From assembly GCA_905195005.1 (NCBI GenBank), contig CAJJUC010000021.1, forward strand, positions 1-20,272: a DNA stretch of 20,272 bases, in the 5' to 3' direction. The DNA is from an uncultured Eubacteriales bacterium. GTDB taxonomy: Bacteria > Bacillota > Clostridia > UMGS1883. The stretch's first letter is position 1, and each line of letters opens with the position of its first letter. Under the pieces are notes generated by a model. It did no database searches, was not told the DNA's origin, and saw nothing but the letters and a program-made list of their open reading frames with translations. Shown here in pieces: positions 6,201 to 13,558 of this stretch. Position numbers and translations under genes: made by a program.

Positions 6201-6223
6201 TTCGAATCCCGGTATGGCAGCCA
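6201..6223 (+). pseudogene. 3' end fragment of a tRNA gene
   Basis: The segment reads as a T loop TTCGAAT, the 3' T-stem strand CCCGG, the 3' acceptor strand TATGGCA, discriminator G and CCA. The complementary 5' parts (CCGGG before the loop and TGCCATA at a 5' end) are not present upstream, so only the 3' end survives. It may be a decayed tRNA gene or a leftover attachment site of an element that once used a tRNA gene. Confidence 0.5.
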
Positions 6224-6250
6224 AAAAAAATCCCCTGCTATGCAGGAGAT
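6223..6250 (-). terminator. Minus-strand terminator downstream of the fab/patatin operon
   Basis: On the minus strand ATCTCCTGC (6250-6242) pairs with GCAGGGGAT (6238-6230), one G-T pair and a 3-base loop, followed by eight T (6230-6223). It points the right way to stop transcripts leaving the patatin gene, although it is about 330 bases downstream. A weaker one, CCGC-TAAA-GCGG followed by TTTTATTTTTT, lies at 6277-6298. Confidence 0.6.
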
Positions 6251-6577
6251 CCCCAATTGCTTTAGCTTCAAGCAGAAAAAATAAAACCGCTTTAGCGGCA
6301 GACTGAAAAAGCGGCGCGGTTGGAAGAACGCTCTATGCGTTTACAAGCTCCGCCGGTATTATATCCTTATTAGGGTTAGGGTCTGTTTAAAAAGTCAATC
6401 GACTTTTTAAACAGCCTCCGCTTTTTCAATGGGATAGGAAAAAAGCTTTGGGTTACCCGGCGGCATACATCTCTTACAGCCCCTACCTTTAATAAAAGCA
6501 AATTACAATAGCTATGCTGCCTGTAATATCTGCTTTTTCTCCTTTTCTTGCGTTCCGAAGTTTTTTAACATCCCCTA
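6251..6577. other. Gene-free region between the tRNA area and the patatin gene
   Basis: There is no credible reading frame on either strand. The region holds a small hairpin at 6287-6298, a perfect 14-bp inverted repeat at 6383-6414, and a T/A-rich stretch. No promoter pair with good spacing was found. It is probably the 3' untranslated and intergenic region of the fab operon. Confidence 0.5.
6383..6414. repeat. Perfect 14-bp inverted repeat with 4-base loop
   Basis: CTGTTTAAAAAGTC (6383-6396) and its exact reverse complement (6401-6414) flank AATC. No U-run follows on either strand. It could be a transcript 3' stabiliser, a protein-binding dyad or a miniature repeat. Confidence 0.6.
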
Positions 6578-7453
6578 TTATACCTGCCCGGATTGAGCAG
6601 TGTCTGTCCCCATAAATACCTTTATTTCATCGGCGTGCGCCATAACTGCGTTATACCCGTCGTCATACATAATTTTGAGCCTTTCGGGACTTTTTTCGGT
6701 TCGCGTCCAGCCATCTGTATTTTCCGGGGCAATTACAAACGCCTGTCCCTCGTTTTCGGCCTTGAACAGGCGCACCCGCTCCCTGTTGTACATATCGGCT
6801 CTGCCATGAAGCGCATCGGCAAAATGCGGATATTTCCTGTAAAGAAAGCTGCTGATGCCGATTGCGGGCTCGTTTTCCTTGCAATAGCCGCGTTCGCGCG
6901 TGACAATAACAACCGCTTTATCACAGCCGCTTTCAAATGCATGCTCAAAGGGAATGGAATCGCTGATTCCGCCGTCCATGTAAAGCTTGCCGCCGATATT
7001 AATCGGCTTGAACATGAGCGGCAGCGCGCAGCTTGCAACAACCGATGTCCATTTCTTGTCAGATCCGTCTATACTTAAATATTCGGGCTTTCCCGTTTCA
7101 ATATTTGTGACGGCGGCAACGGTTTCGGAATTATATTCGCGGAATTTTTCATAATCAAACGGAACATATTTATTCGGAATTTCGTCAAACACGAATTTGA
7201 GGTTGTAGTAGCTTCCGTTTTTTCTGTTGAGAAGATGCCGAAAGCCCATGTAACGCTTGTCGTGCAGGTATTTAAGCCCCAGCTCAAGGCTGCGCCCCTT
7301 TTGCCGCGAAACATACGATATCCCGTTCGCTATTCCCGCCGATGCGCCGATAACATAATCGGCATATATTCCGAGCTCCAAAAGCGCGTCCATTGCGCCG
7401 ATTGAGAAATATGCCCGGCTTGCGCCGCCCTCGAGAACAAGCCCTGTTTTCAT
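6578..7453 (-). CDS. Patatin-like phospholipase / acyl hydrolase
   Basis: The 291-residue protein has a bacterial patatin (RssA/YlbK-like) core with a Ser-Asp dyad. The oxyanion loop is LEGGASRA (7-14), the nucleophile Ser38 lies in GASAG, and Asp160 lies in DGGISDSIP. Family members hydrolyse acyl esters of phospholipids or other lipids; the substrate here is unknown. No signal peptide is seen, so it is likely cytoplasmic or membrane-associated. ATG 7453 is chosen over a GTG at 7468 because GAGG lies nine bases upstream. It begins about 11 bases after the accA stop, as the last gene of the fab operon, suggesting a link to fatty acid supply or turnover. Confidence 0.9.
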   Translation of the reverse strand: MKTGLVLEGGASRAYFSIGAMDALLELGIYADYVIGASAGIANGISYVSRQKGRSLELGLKYLHDKRYMGFRHLLNRKNGSYYNLKFVFDEIPNKYVPFDYEKFREYNSETVAAVTNIETGKPEYLSIDGSDKKWTSVVASCALPLMFKPINIGGKLYMDGGISDSIPFEHAFESGCDKAVVIVTRERGYCKENEPAIGISSFLYRKYPHFADALHGRADMYNRERVRLFKAENEGQAFVIAPENTDGWTRTEKSPERLKIMYDDGYNAVMAHADEIKVFMGTDTAQSGQV

Positions 7454-7464
7454 ACGAATACGCC

Positions 7465-8235
7465 TCACTTAATTTTTCTGAACTTATTATAACGCTTGCT
7501 GAGCATTTCGTCAACAGAAAGCTTTTCACTTTCCTTAATTGCTGAAAGAATTGCGCTTTTAAGCTTTTGGCAGCACTCGGTATCGATTTCCTCCCCCTCG
7601 GGAATTATTTCATCCGCAACGCCGAGCTCCTTTAAATCGGCAGCCGTAAGCCTGAGCGCCTCCGCTGCATCCGGCGCCTTTGCGGAATCCTTCCACAAAA
7701 TGCTGGCGCAGCCCTCCGGCGAAATGACGGAATAGACGGCGTTTTCAAGCATTATAATTTTATCCGCAACGGAAAGCGCAAGCGCGCCGCCGCTGCCGCC
7801 CTCGCCGATAACAACCGACACAACGGGCGTTTTAAGCGCCATCATTTCCATCAGGTTTTCTGCGATTGCTTCGCCCTGACCGCGCTGCTCCGCGTCAATT
7901 CCGCAGTATGCGCCGGAGCTGCCGATAAAGCAGACCACCGGGCGCGAAAATTTTTCTGCCTGCTTCATAAGGCGCAGCGCCTTGCGGTAGCCCTCCGGTC
8001 TCGGGCAGCCGAAGCCGCGGCGCAGTCTTTCCTCGATGGAATCGCCGCGTTCCATGGCAATAAAGGTCACGCTTTTTCCGTTTATTGCACCTATTCCGCC
8101 GACAATTGCCCCGTCATCGGCAAAGCGGCGGTCGCCGTGCATTTCAAAGAATGAATCGGAAATGCCGTCTATGTAAAATCTGCCGGACGGGCGCGTTCCT
8201 TTCCGCGCCGCCTGCACTCTGTCATATGCACGCAT
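7465..8235 (-). CDS. accA: Acetyl-CoA carboxylase carboxyltransferase subunit alpha
   Basis: With AccD this 256-residue subunit transfers the carboxyl group from carboxybiotin to acetyl-CoA, making malonyl-CoA, the first step of fatty acid synthesis. The conserved crotonase-like core is clear: AYDRVQAARKGTRP, a stretch around EMHGDRRFADDGAIVGGI, the glycine-rich GEGGSGGALAL, and VISPEGCASILW. It lacks most of the 60-70 residue helical N-terminal extension of the E. coli and B. subtilis enzymes, starting directly at the AYDRVQ motif. GGAGGG lies eight bases before ATG 8235, supporting that start. It overlaps accD by 14 bases. Confidence 0.95.
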   Translation of the reverse strand: MRAYDRVQAARKGTRPSGRFYIDGISDSFFEMHGDRRFADDGAIVGGIGAINGKSVTFIAMERGDSIEERLRRGFGCPRPEGYRKALRLMKQAEKFSRPVVCFIGSSGAYCGIDAEQRGQGEAIAENLMEMMALKTPVVSVVIGEGGSGGALALSVADKIIMLENAVYSVISPEGCASILWKDSAKAPDAAEALRLTAADLKELGVADEIIPEGEEIDTECCQKLKSAILSAIKESEKLSVDEMLSKRYNKFRKIK

Positions 8236-9040
8236 GGCCCTTGCCCTCCTTTTTATGCAGCTTCAAAATCGCCGCCAGCGTTTGTTTAAGGTTTTCGCGC
8301 TTTTCAATCATATCAACGAATCCGTGATTCAAAAGAAACTCCGAACGCTGAAAGCCCTCGGGCAGCTTTTCGCCCGTGGTCTGTTCAATAACTCTTGCCC
8401 CGGCAAAGCCGACAAGCGCGTTCGGTTCGGCAATTATTATATCGCCCTCCATGGCAAAGCTCGCCGTAACGCCGCCGGTGGTCGGGTCTGTGAGTACTGT
8501 TATATACAACAGCCCGGCGTCGCTGTGACGCTTCACGCTGCCGCTGACCTTTGCCATCTGCATGAGTGAGATTATTCCCTCCTGCATCCTTGCGCCGCCC
8601 GATGTTGTGAAGCCGACAACGGGAAGGCTCTTTTCCGTGGCATACTCAAATAACCGCGTTATTTTTTCGCCGACAACGGCGCCCATGCTTCCCATCATAA
8701 ATTCCGAATTCATGACGAAAACCGCCGTTTGCGCTCCTCCGATTTTTCCCGTGCCGCACACAACGGCTTCGCGTTCGCCGCTTGTCTGCGCCGCCTTTTC
8801 AAGCTTTGCGCCGTAATCGGGAAAGGAGAGCGGATCGGAGCTTGTCATTTTTTTGTCATGCTCTTTAAAAGAAAGCTTGTCGCAGATGAGCGCTATTCTC
8901 TCTCTTGAGTTTATTCTTAAATAAGCTTTGCAGGACGGGCAGATGAATAGATTTTTGCGCAGCTCGTCCGATGTGAAAGAATTGCCGCATTTTTTGCAGC
9001 TCACAGTTTTATCGGATGCAGAAAAAAACTTGTTAATCAT
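8222..9040 (-). CDS. accD: Acetyl-CoA carboxylase carboxyltransferase subunit beta
   Basis: The product has 272 residues. The N-terminal zinc ribbon has Cys15-x2-Cys18 and Cys34-x2-Cys37 (SCKKCG and ICPSCK). It is followed by the carboxyltransferase fold with GFTTSGGARMQEGIISLMQM and DPTTGGVTASFAM. It pairs with AccA to form the alpha2beta2 carboxyltransferase. A GGGAGG site precedes ATG 9040, and the gene starts 15 bases after fabZ. Its end overlaps accA, so the subunits are probably translationally coupled. The biotin carrier (accB) and biotin carboxylase (accC) usually found close by are not in this operon. Confidence 0.96.
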   Translation of the reverse strand: MINKFFSASDKTVSCKKCGNSFTSDELRKNLFICPSCKAYLRINSRERIALICDKLSFKEHDKKMTSSDPLSFPDYGAKLEKAAQTSGEREAVVCGTGKIGGAQTAVFVMNSEFMMGSMGAVVGEKITRLFEYATEKSLPVVGFTTSGGARMQEGIISLMQMAKVSGSVKRHSDAGLLYITVLTDPTTGGVTASFAMEGDIIIAEPNALVGFAGARVIEQTTGEKLPEGFQRSEFLLNHGFVDMIEKRENLKQTLAAILKLHKKEGKGHACI

Positions 9041-9055
9041 AGTTATCCTCCCGGT

Positions 9056-9475
9056 TTATTTGCCGTCAGTTATTGCGAACGAAAAGTCCGCCGTAACGCA
9101 AAGTGTTTCCCCAACGTATCCGCGCCCCTTTGCAAAGCGGAAAGCTCCCATCGTTTTAATGATTTCACATTCCGTTTTAAATTCATCGCCCGGAACAACG
9201 GGGTGGCGGAATTTAACGTTGTTAAGCCCCGTGAAGTACGGCGTTTTCCCCTCGCAGCTCCCCTCCTGCAAACTAACGCATGTGGTCTGCGCCAGTATCT
9301 CGCAGAGAATCACGCCGGGAACAACGGGGTTCCCGGGAAAATGTCCGTCAAGAAACCATTCATCGCCGGTTATTTTCTTTTTTCCGTGGGCAACGCCGTC
9401 CTCAAGATATGCTTCGTCAAGCAGAAGCATGTTTCCGCGGTGGGGAAGAATCTTTTTTATTTCTTCTTTATTCAT
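9056..9475 (-). CDS. fabZ: 3-hydroxyacyl-ACP dehydratase FabZ
   Basis: This 139-residue hotdog-fold enzyme dehydrates 3-hydroxyacyl-ACP to trans-2-enoyl-ACP. It begins with the typical IKKILPHRGNMLLLDE. The catalytic His45 lies in GHFPGNPVVPG and Glu59 in LCE, with the 14-residue spacing of E. coli FabZ. I chose ATG 9475: the family start fits, AAAGG lies just upstream, and only one base separates it from the fabF stop. A longer frame from 9544 would be buried in fabF. No isomerising FabA, FabM or FabN is seen in the window, so this gene alone does not explain unsaturated fatty acid synthesis. Confidence 0.96.
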   Translation of the reverse strand: MNKEEIKKILPHRGNMLLLDEAYLEDGVAHGKKKITGDEWFLDGHFPGNPVVPGVILCEILAQTTCVSLQEGSCEGKTPYFTGLNNVKFRHPVVPGDEFKTECEIIKTMGAFRFAKGRGYVGETLCVTADFSFAITDGK

Positions 9476-9476
9476 T

Positions 9477-10706
9477 TCATTCAGCCTTTCTGAAAGCAAT
9501 GCATGCATTGTGACCGCCGAAGCCCAGCGAGGACGACATCGCAAGTGTTATATTGCGCTCTCTCGCCGTGTTGGGCGTGCAGTCAAGGTCACATTCGGGG
9601 TCTTTTTCCTTGTACCCGATTGTCGGGGGAATAATGCCGTTATTCAGCGCAAGAATCGCGGCAACCGCTTCCGCAGCGCCTGCCGCGCCGAGCATGTGTC
9701 CCGTCATTGACTTTGTTGAGCTGACGGAAATATCGGCAGCCTTTTCCCCGAACGCTTTTTTTATTGCAAGCGTTTCCGTTTTGTCATTCAGCGGCGTGCT
9801 TGTTCCGTGCGCATTTATATAAACGGCGTCGTTTTCGGAATATCCCGATTGTGCCGCCGCGTCGGCAAATGCCCTTGCCGCGCCGTTCGCTTCGGGATCG
9901 GGTGCGGTTATGTGGTGCGCGTCGCACGTTGAACCGTACCCCGTAACCTCGGCGTAAATATGCGCGCCGCGTTTCTTTGCGTGCTCGTATTCTTCGAGCA
10001 CAAGCGCCCCCGCGCCCTCTCCGACAACGAATCCGCAGCGCCTTTTGTCAAACGGAATCGAAGCGTTTTCGGGATCATTCGTTTCGCAAAGCGCCATGCA
10101 GTTGGTGAAGCCGGCAATTGCAAGCTCGTTCACGGAGGATTCCGCACCGCCCACAATCGCTGCGTCGGCATAGCCTGCCGCAATCGCTCTGTATCCCTCG
10201 CCGATGCATGAGGTTCCCGTTGCGCACGCCGTGCTTACGGATATGCATGGACCTTCCGCGTGAAATTTGATTGCAATTTCACCTGCCGCCATATTGGGAA
10301 TCATTTTCGGAATAAACATCGGCGAAACGCGGCGCGAGCCTTTGTTGATAAGGTTTGCGTGTTCCTGCATAAAGGTGTGAAAGCCGCCGATTCCCGAACC
10401 GTAATAAACGCCGAGCCTTTCGGGCGCAATCTGCCCTTCAAGAGCGCTGTCCGCCATTGCCTGCGCCGCAGCCGCAAGTGCGAAACGGACAAATTCGTCT
10501 GTTTTGCGGACAGCCGCCTTATCCATATATTCAAGCGGATCAAAATCCTTGACCTCCGCTGCAATTTTCACTTTAAAATCCTCGGTGTCGAATTTTGTGA
10601 TAAATCCGATTCCGCTTTTTCCGCCCGAAATTGAGTCCCAGAATTTTTCAACACTGTTTCCGACGGGCGATACAATGCCCATTCCGGTTACTGCTACTCG
10701 TTTCAT
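9477..10706 (-). CDS. fabF: 3-oxoacyl-ACP synthase II (KAS II)
   Basis: This 409-residue thiolase-fold condensing enzyme elongates acyl-ACP with malonyl-ACP. The catalytic triad is visible: Cys161 in STACATG, a histidine in NAHGTSTPLND, and another in SMTGHMLGAAGAAE. Length is normal for FabF. The start ATG 10706 has AAGGAGGAG upstream, 13 bases after the fabG stop. In many Firmicutes accB follows directly. Here fabZ begins one base after the stop, leaving no room for it. Confidence 0.97.
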   Translation of the reverse strand: MKRVAVTGMGIVSPVGNSVEKFWDSISGGKSGIGFITKFDTEDFKVKIAAEVKDFDPLEYMDKAAVRKTDEFVRFALAAAAQAMADSALEGQIAPERLGVYYGSGIGGFHTFMQEHANLINKGSRRVSPMFIPKMIPNMAAGEIAIKFHAEGPCISVSTACATGTSCIGEGYRAIAAGYADAAIVGGAESSVNELAIAGFTNCMALCETNDPENASIPFDKRRCGFVVGEGAGALVLEEYEHAKKRGAHIYAEVTGYGSTCDAHHITAPDPEANGAARAFADAAAQSGYSENDAVYINAHGTSTPLNDKTETLAIKKAFGEKAADISVSSTKSMTGHMLGAAGAAEAVAAILALNNGIIPPTIGYKEKDPECDLDCTPNTARERNITLAMSSSLGFGGHNACIAFRKAE

Positions 10707-10719
10707 AACAATCTCCTCC

Positions 10720-11448
10720 TTAAAGCGTCATTCCGCCGTCAATTCTTATAACCTCGCCGGTGATATAATCGCTTTCGGCGAGAAACGCCGCAAGCATTGC
10801 AACTTCCTCCGGTTTTCCCGGGCGTGCAAGCGGTATATGTGCAAGAACCTCTTCGTTTTCGGTCATTCCGCCGGTCATATCCGTTTCAATAAGCCCGGGC
10901 GCAATGGCATTGCAGCATATGCCGCGGCTGCCAAGCTCCTTTGCAACCGATTTTGTCAGTCCGATTATTCCCGCCTTTGAGGCGGCATAATTTGCCTGAC
11001 CGCGATTTCCATCAATGCCTGCAACGGAGGAAATATTAATAATTTTTCCGCTTTTTTTGCGGATGAAGCCGCGGCTGCAGTGACGAATCATGTTAAACGC
11101 TCCGCCGAGGTTAACGCCGATAACGTCATTGAAATCCTCTTCCTTCATGCTCATAACAAGCCCGTCACGCGTTATCCCGGCATTGTTGACGAGAATGTCG
11201 GGTGAGCCAAGCTCCTCCGCGATTTTCTTCACCGTTTCGCCGCATTCGCCAAAATTCTTAACATCGCATTTATATGCCTGTGCGCGAACGCCGAGGTTCA
11301 GGCATTTTTGGCGGATTTCTTCCGCTTTTCCGGCGCTTCCGCAGTAAATTATCGCAATGTCCGCGCCGCGGCGTGCAAGCTCCTCGCAGATTGCCGCGCC
11401 GATTCCTCTTGAGCCGCCCGTCACAAGGCAGATTTTGTTTTTAAGCAT
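10720..11448 (-). CDS. fabG: 3-oxoacyl-ACP reductase FabG
   Basis: This 242-residue short-chain dehydrogenase reduces 3-oxoacyl-ACP with NADPH. The cofactor motif is TGGSRGIG (10-17), with a conserved NNAG at 88-91. The catalytic residues are Ser141, Tyr154 and Lys158 (ISSVAG, NYAASKAG). The C-terminal GEVIRIDGGMTL is typical. The reading frame extends upstream to 11589, but ATG 11448 fits the family start, has GGGAG upstream, and overlaps the fabD stop by 8 bases. The upstream extension lies entirely inside fabD and is rejected. Confidence 0.97.
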   Translation of the reverse strand: MLKNKICLVTGGSRGIGAAICEELARRGADIAIIYCGSAGKAEEIRQKCLNLGVRAQAYKCDVKNFGECGETVKKIAEELGSPDILVNNAGITRDGLVMSMKEEDFNDVIGVNLGGAFNMIRHCSRGFIRKKSGKIINISSVAGIDGNRGQANYAASKAGIIGLTKSVAKELGSRGICCNAIAPGLIETDMTGGMTENEEVLAHIPLARPGKPEEVAMLAAFLAESDYITGEVIRIDGGMTL

Positions 11449-12358
11449 TGTGAACACTCCCGTAAACATTCTCGATGTCCGCATATTCCTCAACCGAATA
11501 AACTGCGGCATCGGGTGCGATTCTCTTAATAAGTCCGCTGAGCGTTTTCCCCGTACCTGTTTCGATAAAAGTGTCAACTCCCGATTCAACCATGTTCAGG
11601 ATTGTGTCCGTCCATTTAACGGGATTTGCAATCTGCCGTGCCATTGCGCTTTTTATGTCGCCCGAAAGCGGCTTTGCCAGGGTGTTCCCGAAAACCGGAA
11701 TTTTCGGCTCGCAAACCGAAAATCCGTCCAAAAACGCACCGAATTTTTCCGCCGCACCGTTCATATAGGGAGAATGGAACGCCGCGCCGACCTTAAGGTC
11801 AATGCAGCGGCCGCCGGCTTCCTTTGCCGCCTCCTTGAAAAGCTCCGTCTGCGTTCTTTCGCCTGCAACAACCGTCTGAAGCTGTGAATTGAAATTGACG
11901 GGGTAAACATTTTCAAACTGTGCACAAAGCTCAGAAACCTTGCCGGGCGAAAGCTTCATCACGGCAGTCATCATCGTGTCCGCCGATTCCGAAGCGGTTT
12001 GCATAAATTCGCCTCTTTTGCAAACGATTTTAAATCCGTCCTCTGCGCTGTAGGCTCCTCCATACGCAAGCGCCGCTATTTCGCCGAGTGAAAATCCTGC
12101 GGCACAGTCGGCGTAAATTCCTGCCTCATTAAGTGCAAGCGCCGCGCCGAGATCTGCAAGATAAAGGCACGGCTGCGTGTTTTTCGTCTGCCTGAGTTCT
12201 TCCTCGCTGCCGCCGAAGGCTATGCCGCAAACCCCGGGCATATGCTTTTCGGCGCTGTCAAAAAGCGCTTTTGCCGCGCTGCTGCTTTCATATAAGGATT
12301 TTCCCATGCCGGGGTGCTGCGCACCCTGACCGGGAAATACAAATGCTATCTTACCCAT
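11441..12358 (-). CDS. fabD: Malonyl-CoA:ACP transacylase
   Basis: This 305-residue enzyme moves malonyl groups from CoA to acyl carrier protein. It begins with the family signature KIAFVFPGQGAQHPGMG. The nucleophile Ser90 lies in GFSLGE, and the catalytic His in AAFHSPYM. Length is normal. ATG 12358 has GGAGGT five bases upstream. It overlaps the end of fabK by 13 bases and fabG by 8 bases, so translation is probably coupled along this stretch. Confidence 0.97.
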   Translation of the reverse strand: MGKIAFVFPGQGAQHPGMGKSLYESSSAAKALFDSAEKHMPGVCGIAFGGSEEELRQTKNTQPCLYLADLGAALALNEAGIYADCAAGFSLGEIAALAYGGAYSAEDGFKIVCKRGEFMQTASESADTMMTAVMKLSPGKVSELCAQFENVYPVNFNSQLQTVVAGERTQTELFKEAAKEAGGRCIDLKVGAAFHSPYMNGAAEKFGAFLDGFSVCEPKIPVFGNTLAKPLSGDIKSAMARQIANPVKWTDTILNMVESGVDTFIETGTGKTLSGLIKRIAPDAAVYSVEEYADIENVYGSVHNA

Positions 12359-13293
12359 TTTGAACCTCCGTGACAAAGAATATCTTCCGCCTGTTCCATA
12401 ATGCCGCGCACAATTTCACCTGCCGGAAGCTCCTCGTTTACCATGCCTGCAATCTGCCCGGCAAGGAAGCAGCCGCGCTGCTCATCGCCGTCGCAAACGG
12501 CAAGGCGAAGCGCGCCGACAGCCATTTTTTCAAGGTCGTCATCGGAAATTGCGGAATATTCCGCCTTTGCATATTCGCGTGAAAACGGCGTTTTAAGGCT
12601 GCGCACCGGATGCCCGAGCCTTTTGCCCGTAACAATTGTGGAAATATCGCTTGCCTTAAGCACCTTTTGCTTGTAAACGGGGTGTATGCAGCACTCGTTC
12701 GCCGCAAGAAAGCGCGTTCCGAGCTGAACCCCCTCCGCACCGAGCATGAAACTCGCCGCAACGCCGCGCCCGTCTGCAATGCCGCCTGCGGCAATAACGG
12801 GAATCGAAACGGCGTCGCACACCTGCGGCACAAGCGACATGGTTGTTGTTTCGCCGACATGCCCCCCGGATTCGCCGCCCTCAGCAACAACGGCGCAAGC
12901 TCCGTTTCTTTCGGCGCGCTTTGCCATTGCCGCTGAAGCAATCACGGGGATCACCTTTATTCCGGCAGCCTGCCAGTCCTCCATAAAGCGCGACGGGTCG
13001 CCTGCGCCTGTGGTGACAACCGGCACCTTTTCCCTTGCAAGCAATGCAGCCGTTTTGTCAATATCGGGGCTTTGCAGCATAACATTCACACCGAACGGCT
13101 TGTCGGTAACGCTGCGGACATACTCTATCTCGCGCAGCAGAAAGTCGGGGTCGCGGCTGACGGAGGTTATTATTCCGAGTCCGCCCGCCTCCGACACTGC
13201 CGCCGCAAGCTTTCCGTCCGATATATGCGCCATTCCGCCCTGAAAAAGCGGATATTTTATGCCGAGAATTTCGTTAATACGGGTATAAAGCAT
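12346..13293 (-). CDS. fabK: Enoyl-ACP reductase II (FabK, FMN-dependent)
   Basis: The 315-residue TIM-barrel flavoprotein belongs to the nitronate monooxygenase-like family. Visible signatures are YPLFQGGMAHISDGKLAAAV, AEGGESGGHVGE (flavin and substrate region), IPVIAAGGIADGRG, and GAEGVQLGTRFLAA. It catalyses the last reduction of each elongation cycle. Its place between acpP and fabD is the classic position of fabK in Clostridia and streptococci, which separates it from related nitronate monooxygenases. No fabI is seen. GAGGTG precedes ATG 13293, 20 bases after acpP. Confidence 0.95.
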   Translation of the reverse strand: MLYTRINEILGIKYPLFQGGMAHISDGKLAAAVSEAGGLGIITSVSRDPDFLLREIEYVRSVTDKPFGVNVMLQSPDIDKTAALLAREKVPVVTTGAGDPSRFMEDWQAAGIKVIPVIASAAMAKRAERNGACAVVAEGGESGGHVGETTTMSLVPQVCDAVSIPVIAAGGIADGRGVAASFMLGAEGVQLGTRFLAANECCIHPVYKQKVLKASDISTIVTGKRLGHPVRSLKTPFSREYAKAEYSAISDDDLEKMAVGALRLAVCDGDEQRGCFLAGQIAGMVNEELPAGEIVRGIMEQAEDILCHGGSKWVR

Positions 13294-13313
13294 TTATCAC
13301 ACCTCTTTAAAAG

Positions 13314-13535
13314 TTACGCCTTCTTGGAATCAATGTAGTCAGCAAGGCTGCCGATTGTTTTTCCTGCTTCCTCAAACTTGATTTCAACGCCGAATTCGTC
13401 CTCTGCTTCCATCATAATTTCGGCAATATCGAGCGAGTCGATGCCAAGATCGGAAAATTCCGTTTCCGCCGTGATTTCGTCCGCATTCATGTCAAGATGC
13501 TCCGCCAACAGTTCCTTTACTTTTTCGATTGTCAT
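13314..13535 (-). CDS. acpP: Acyl carrier protein
   Basis: This acidic 73-residue four-helix protein has the phosphopantetheine attachment Ser34 in the GIDSLDIAEI motif. It carries the growing acyl chain through the Fab enzymes. AGGAGG precedes ATG 13535, 23 bases after fabH. Its place between fabH and fabK is typical for Firmicutes. Confidence 0.97.
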   Translation of the reverse strand: MTIEKVKELLAEHLDMNADEITAETEFSDLGIDSLDIAEIMMEAEDEFGVEIKFEEAGKTIGSLADYIDSKKA

Positions 13536-13558
13536 AATAAAAACCTCCTAAATAATAT

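Noticed and set aside
6370..6381. Telomere-like TTAGGGTTAGGG
   Set aside because: Only two units, with no end structure or replication genes nearby; coincidence is likely.
11449..11589. 47-residue N-terminal extension of FabG
   Set aside because: It reads entirely through fabD in another frame, lacks family similarity, and the internal ATG has a good ribosome binding site.
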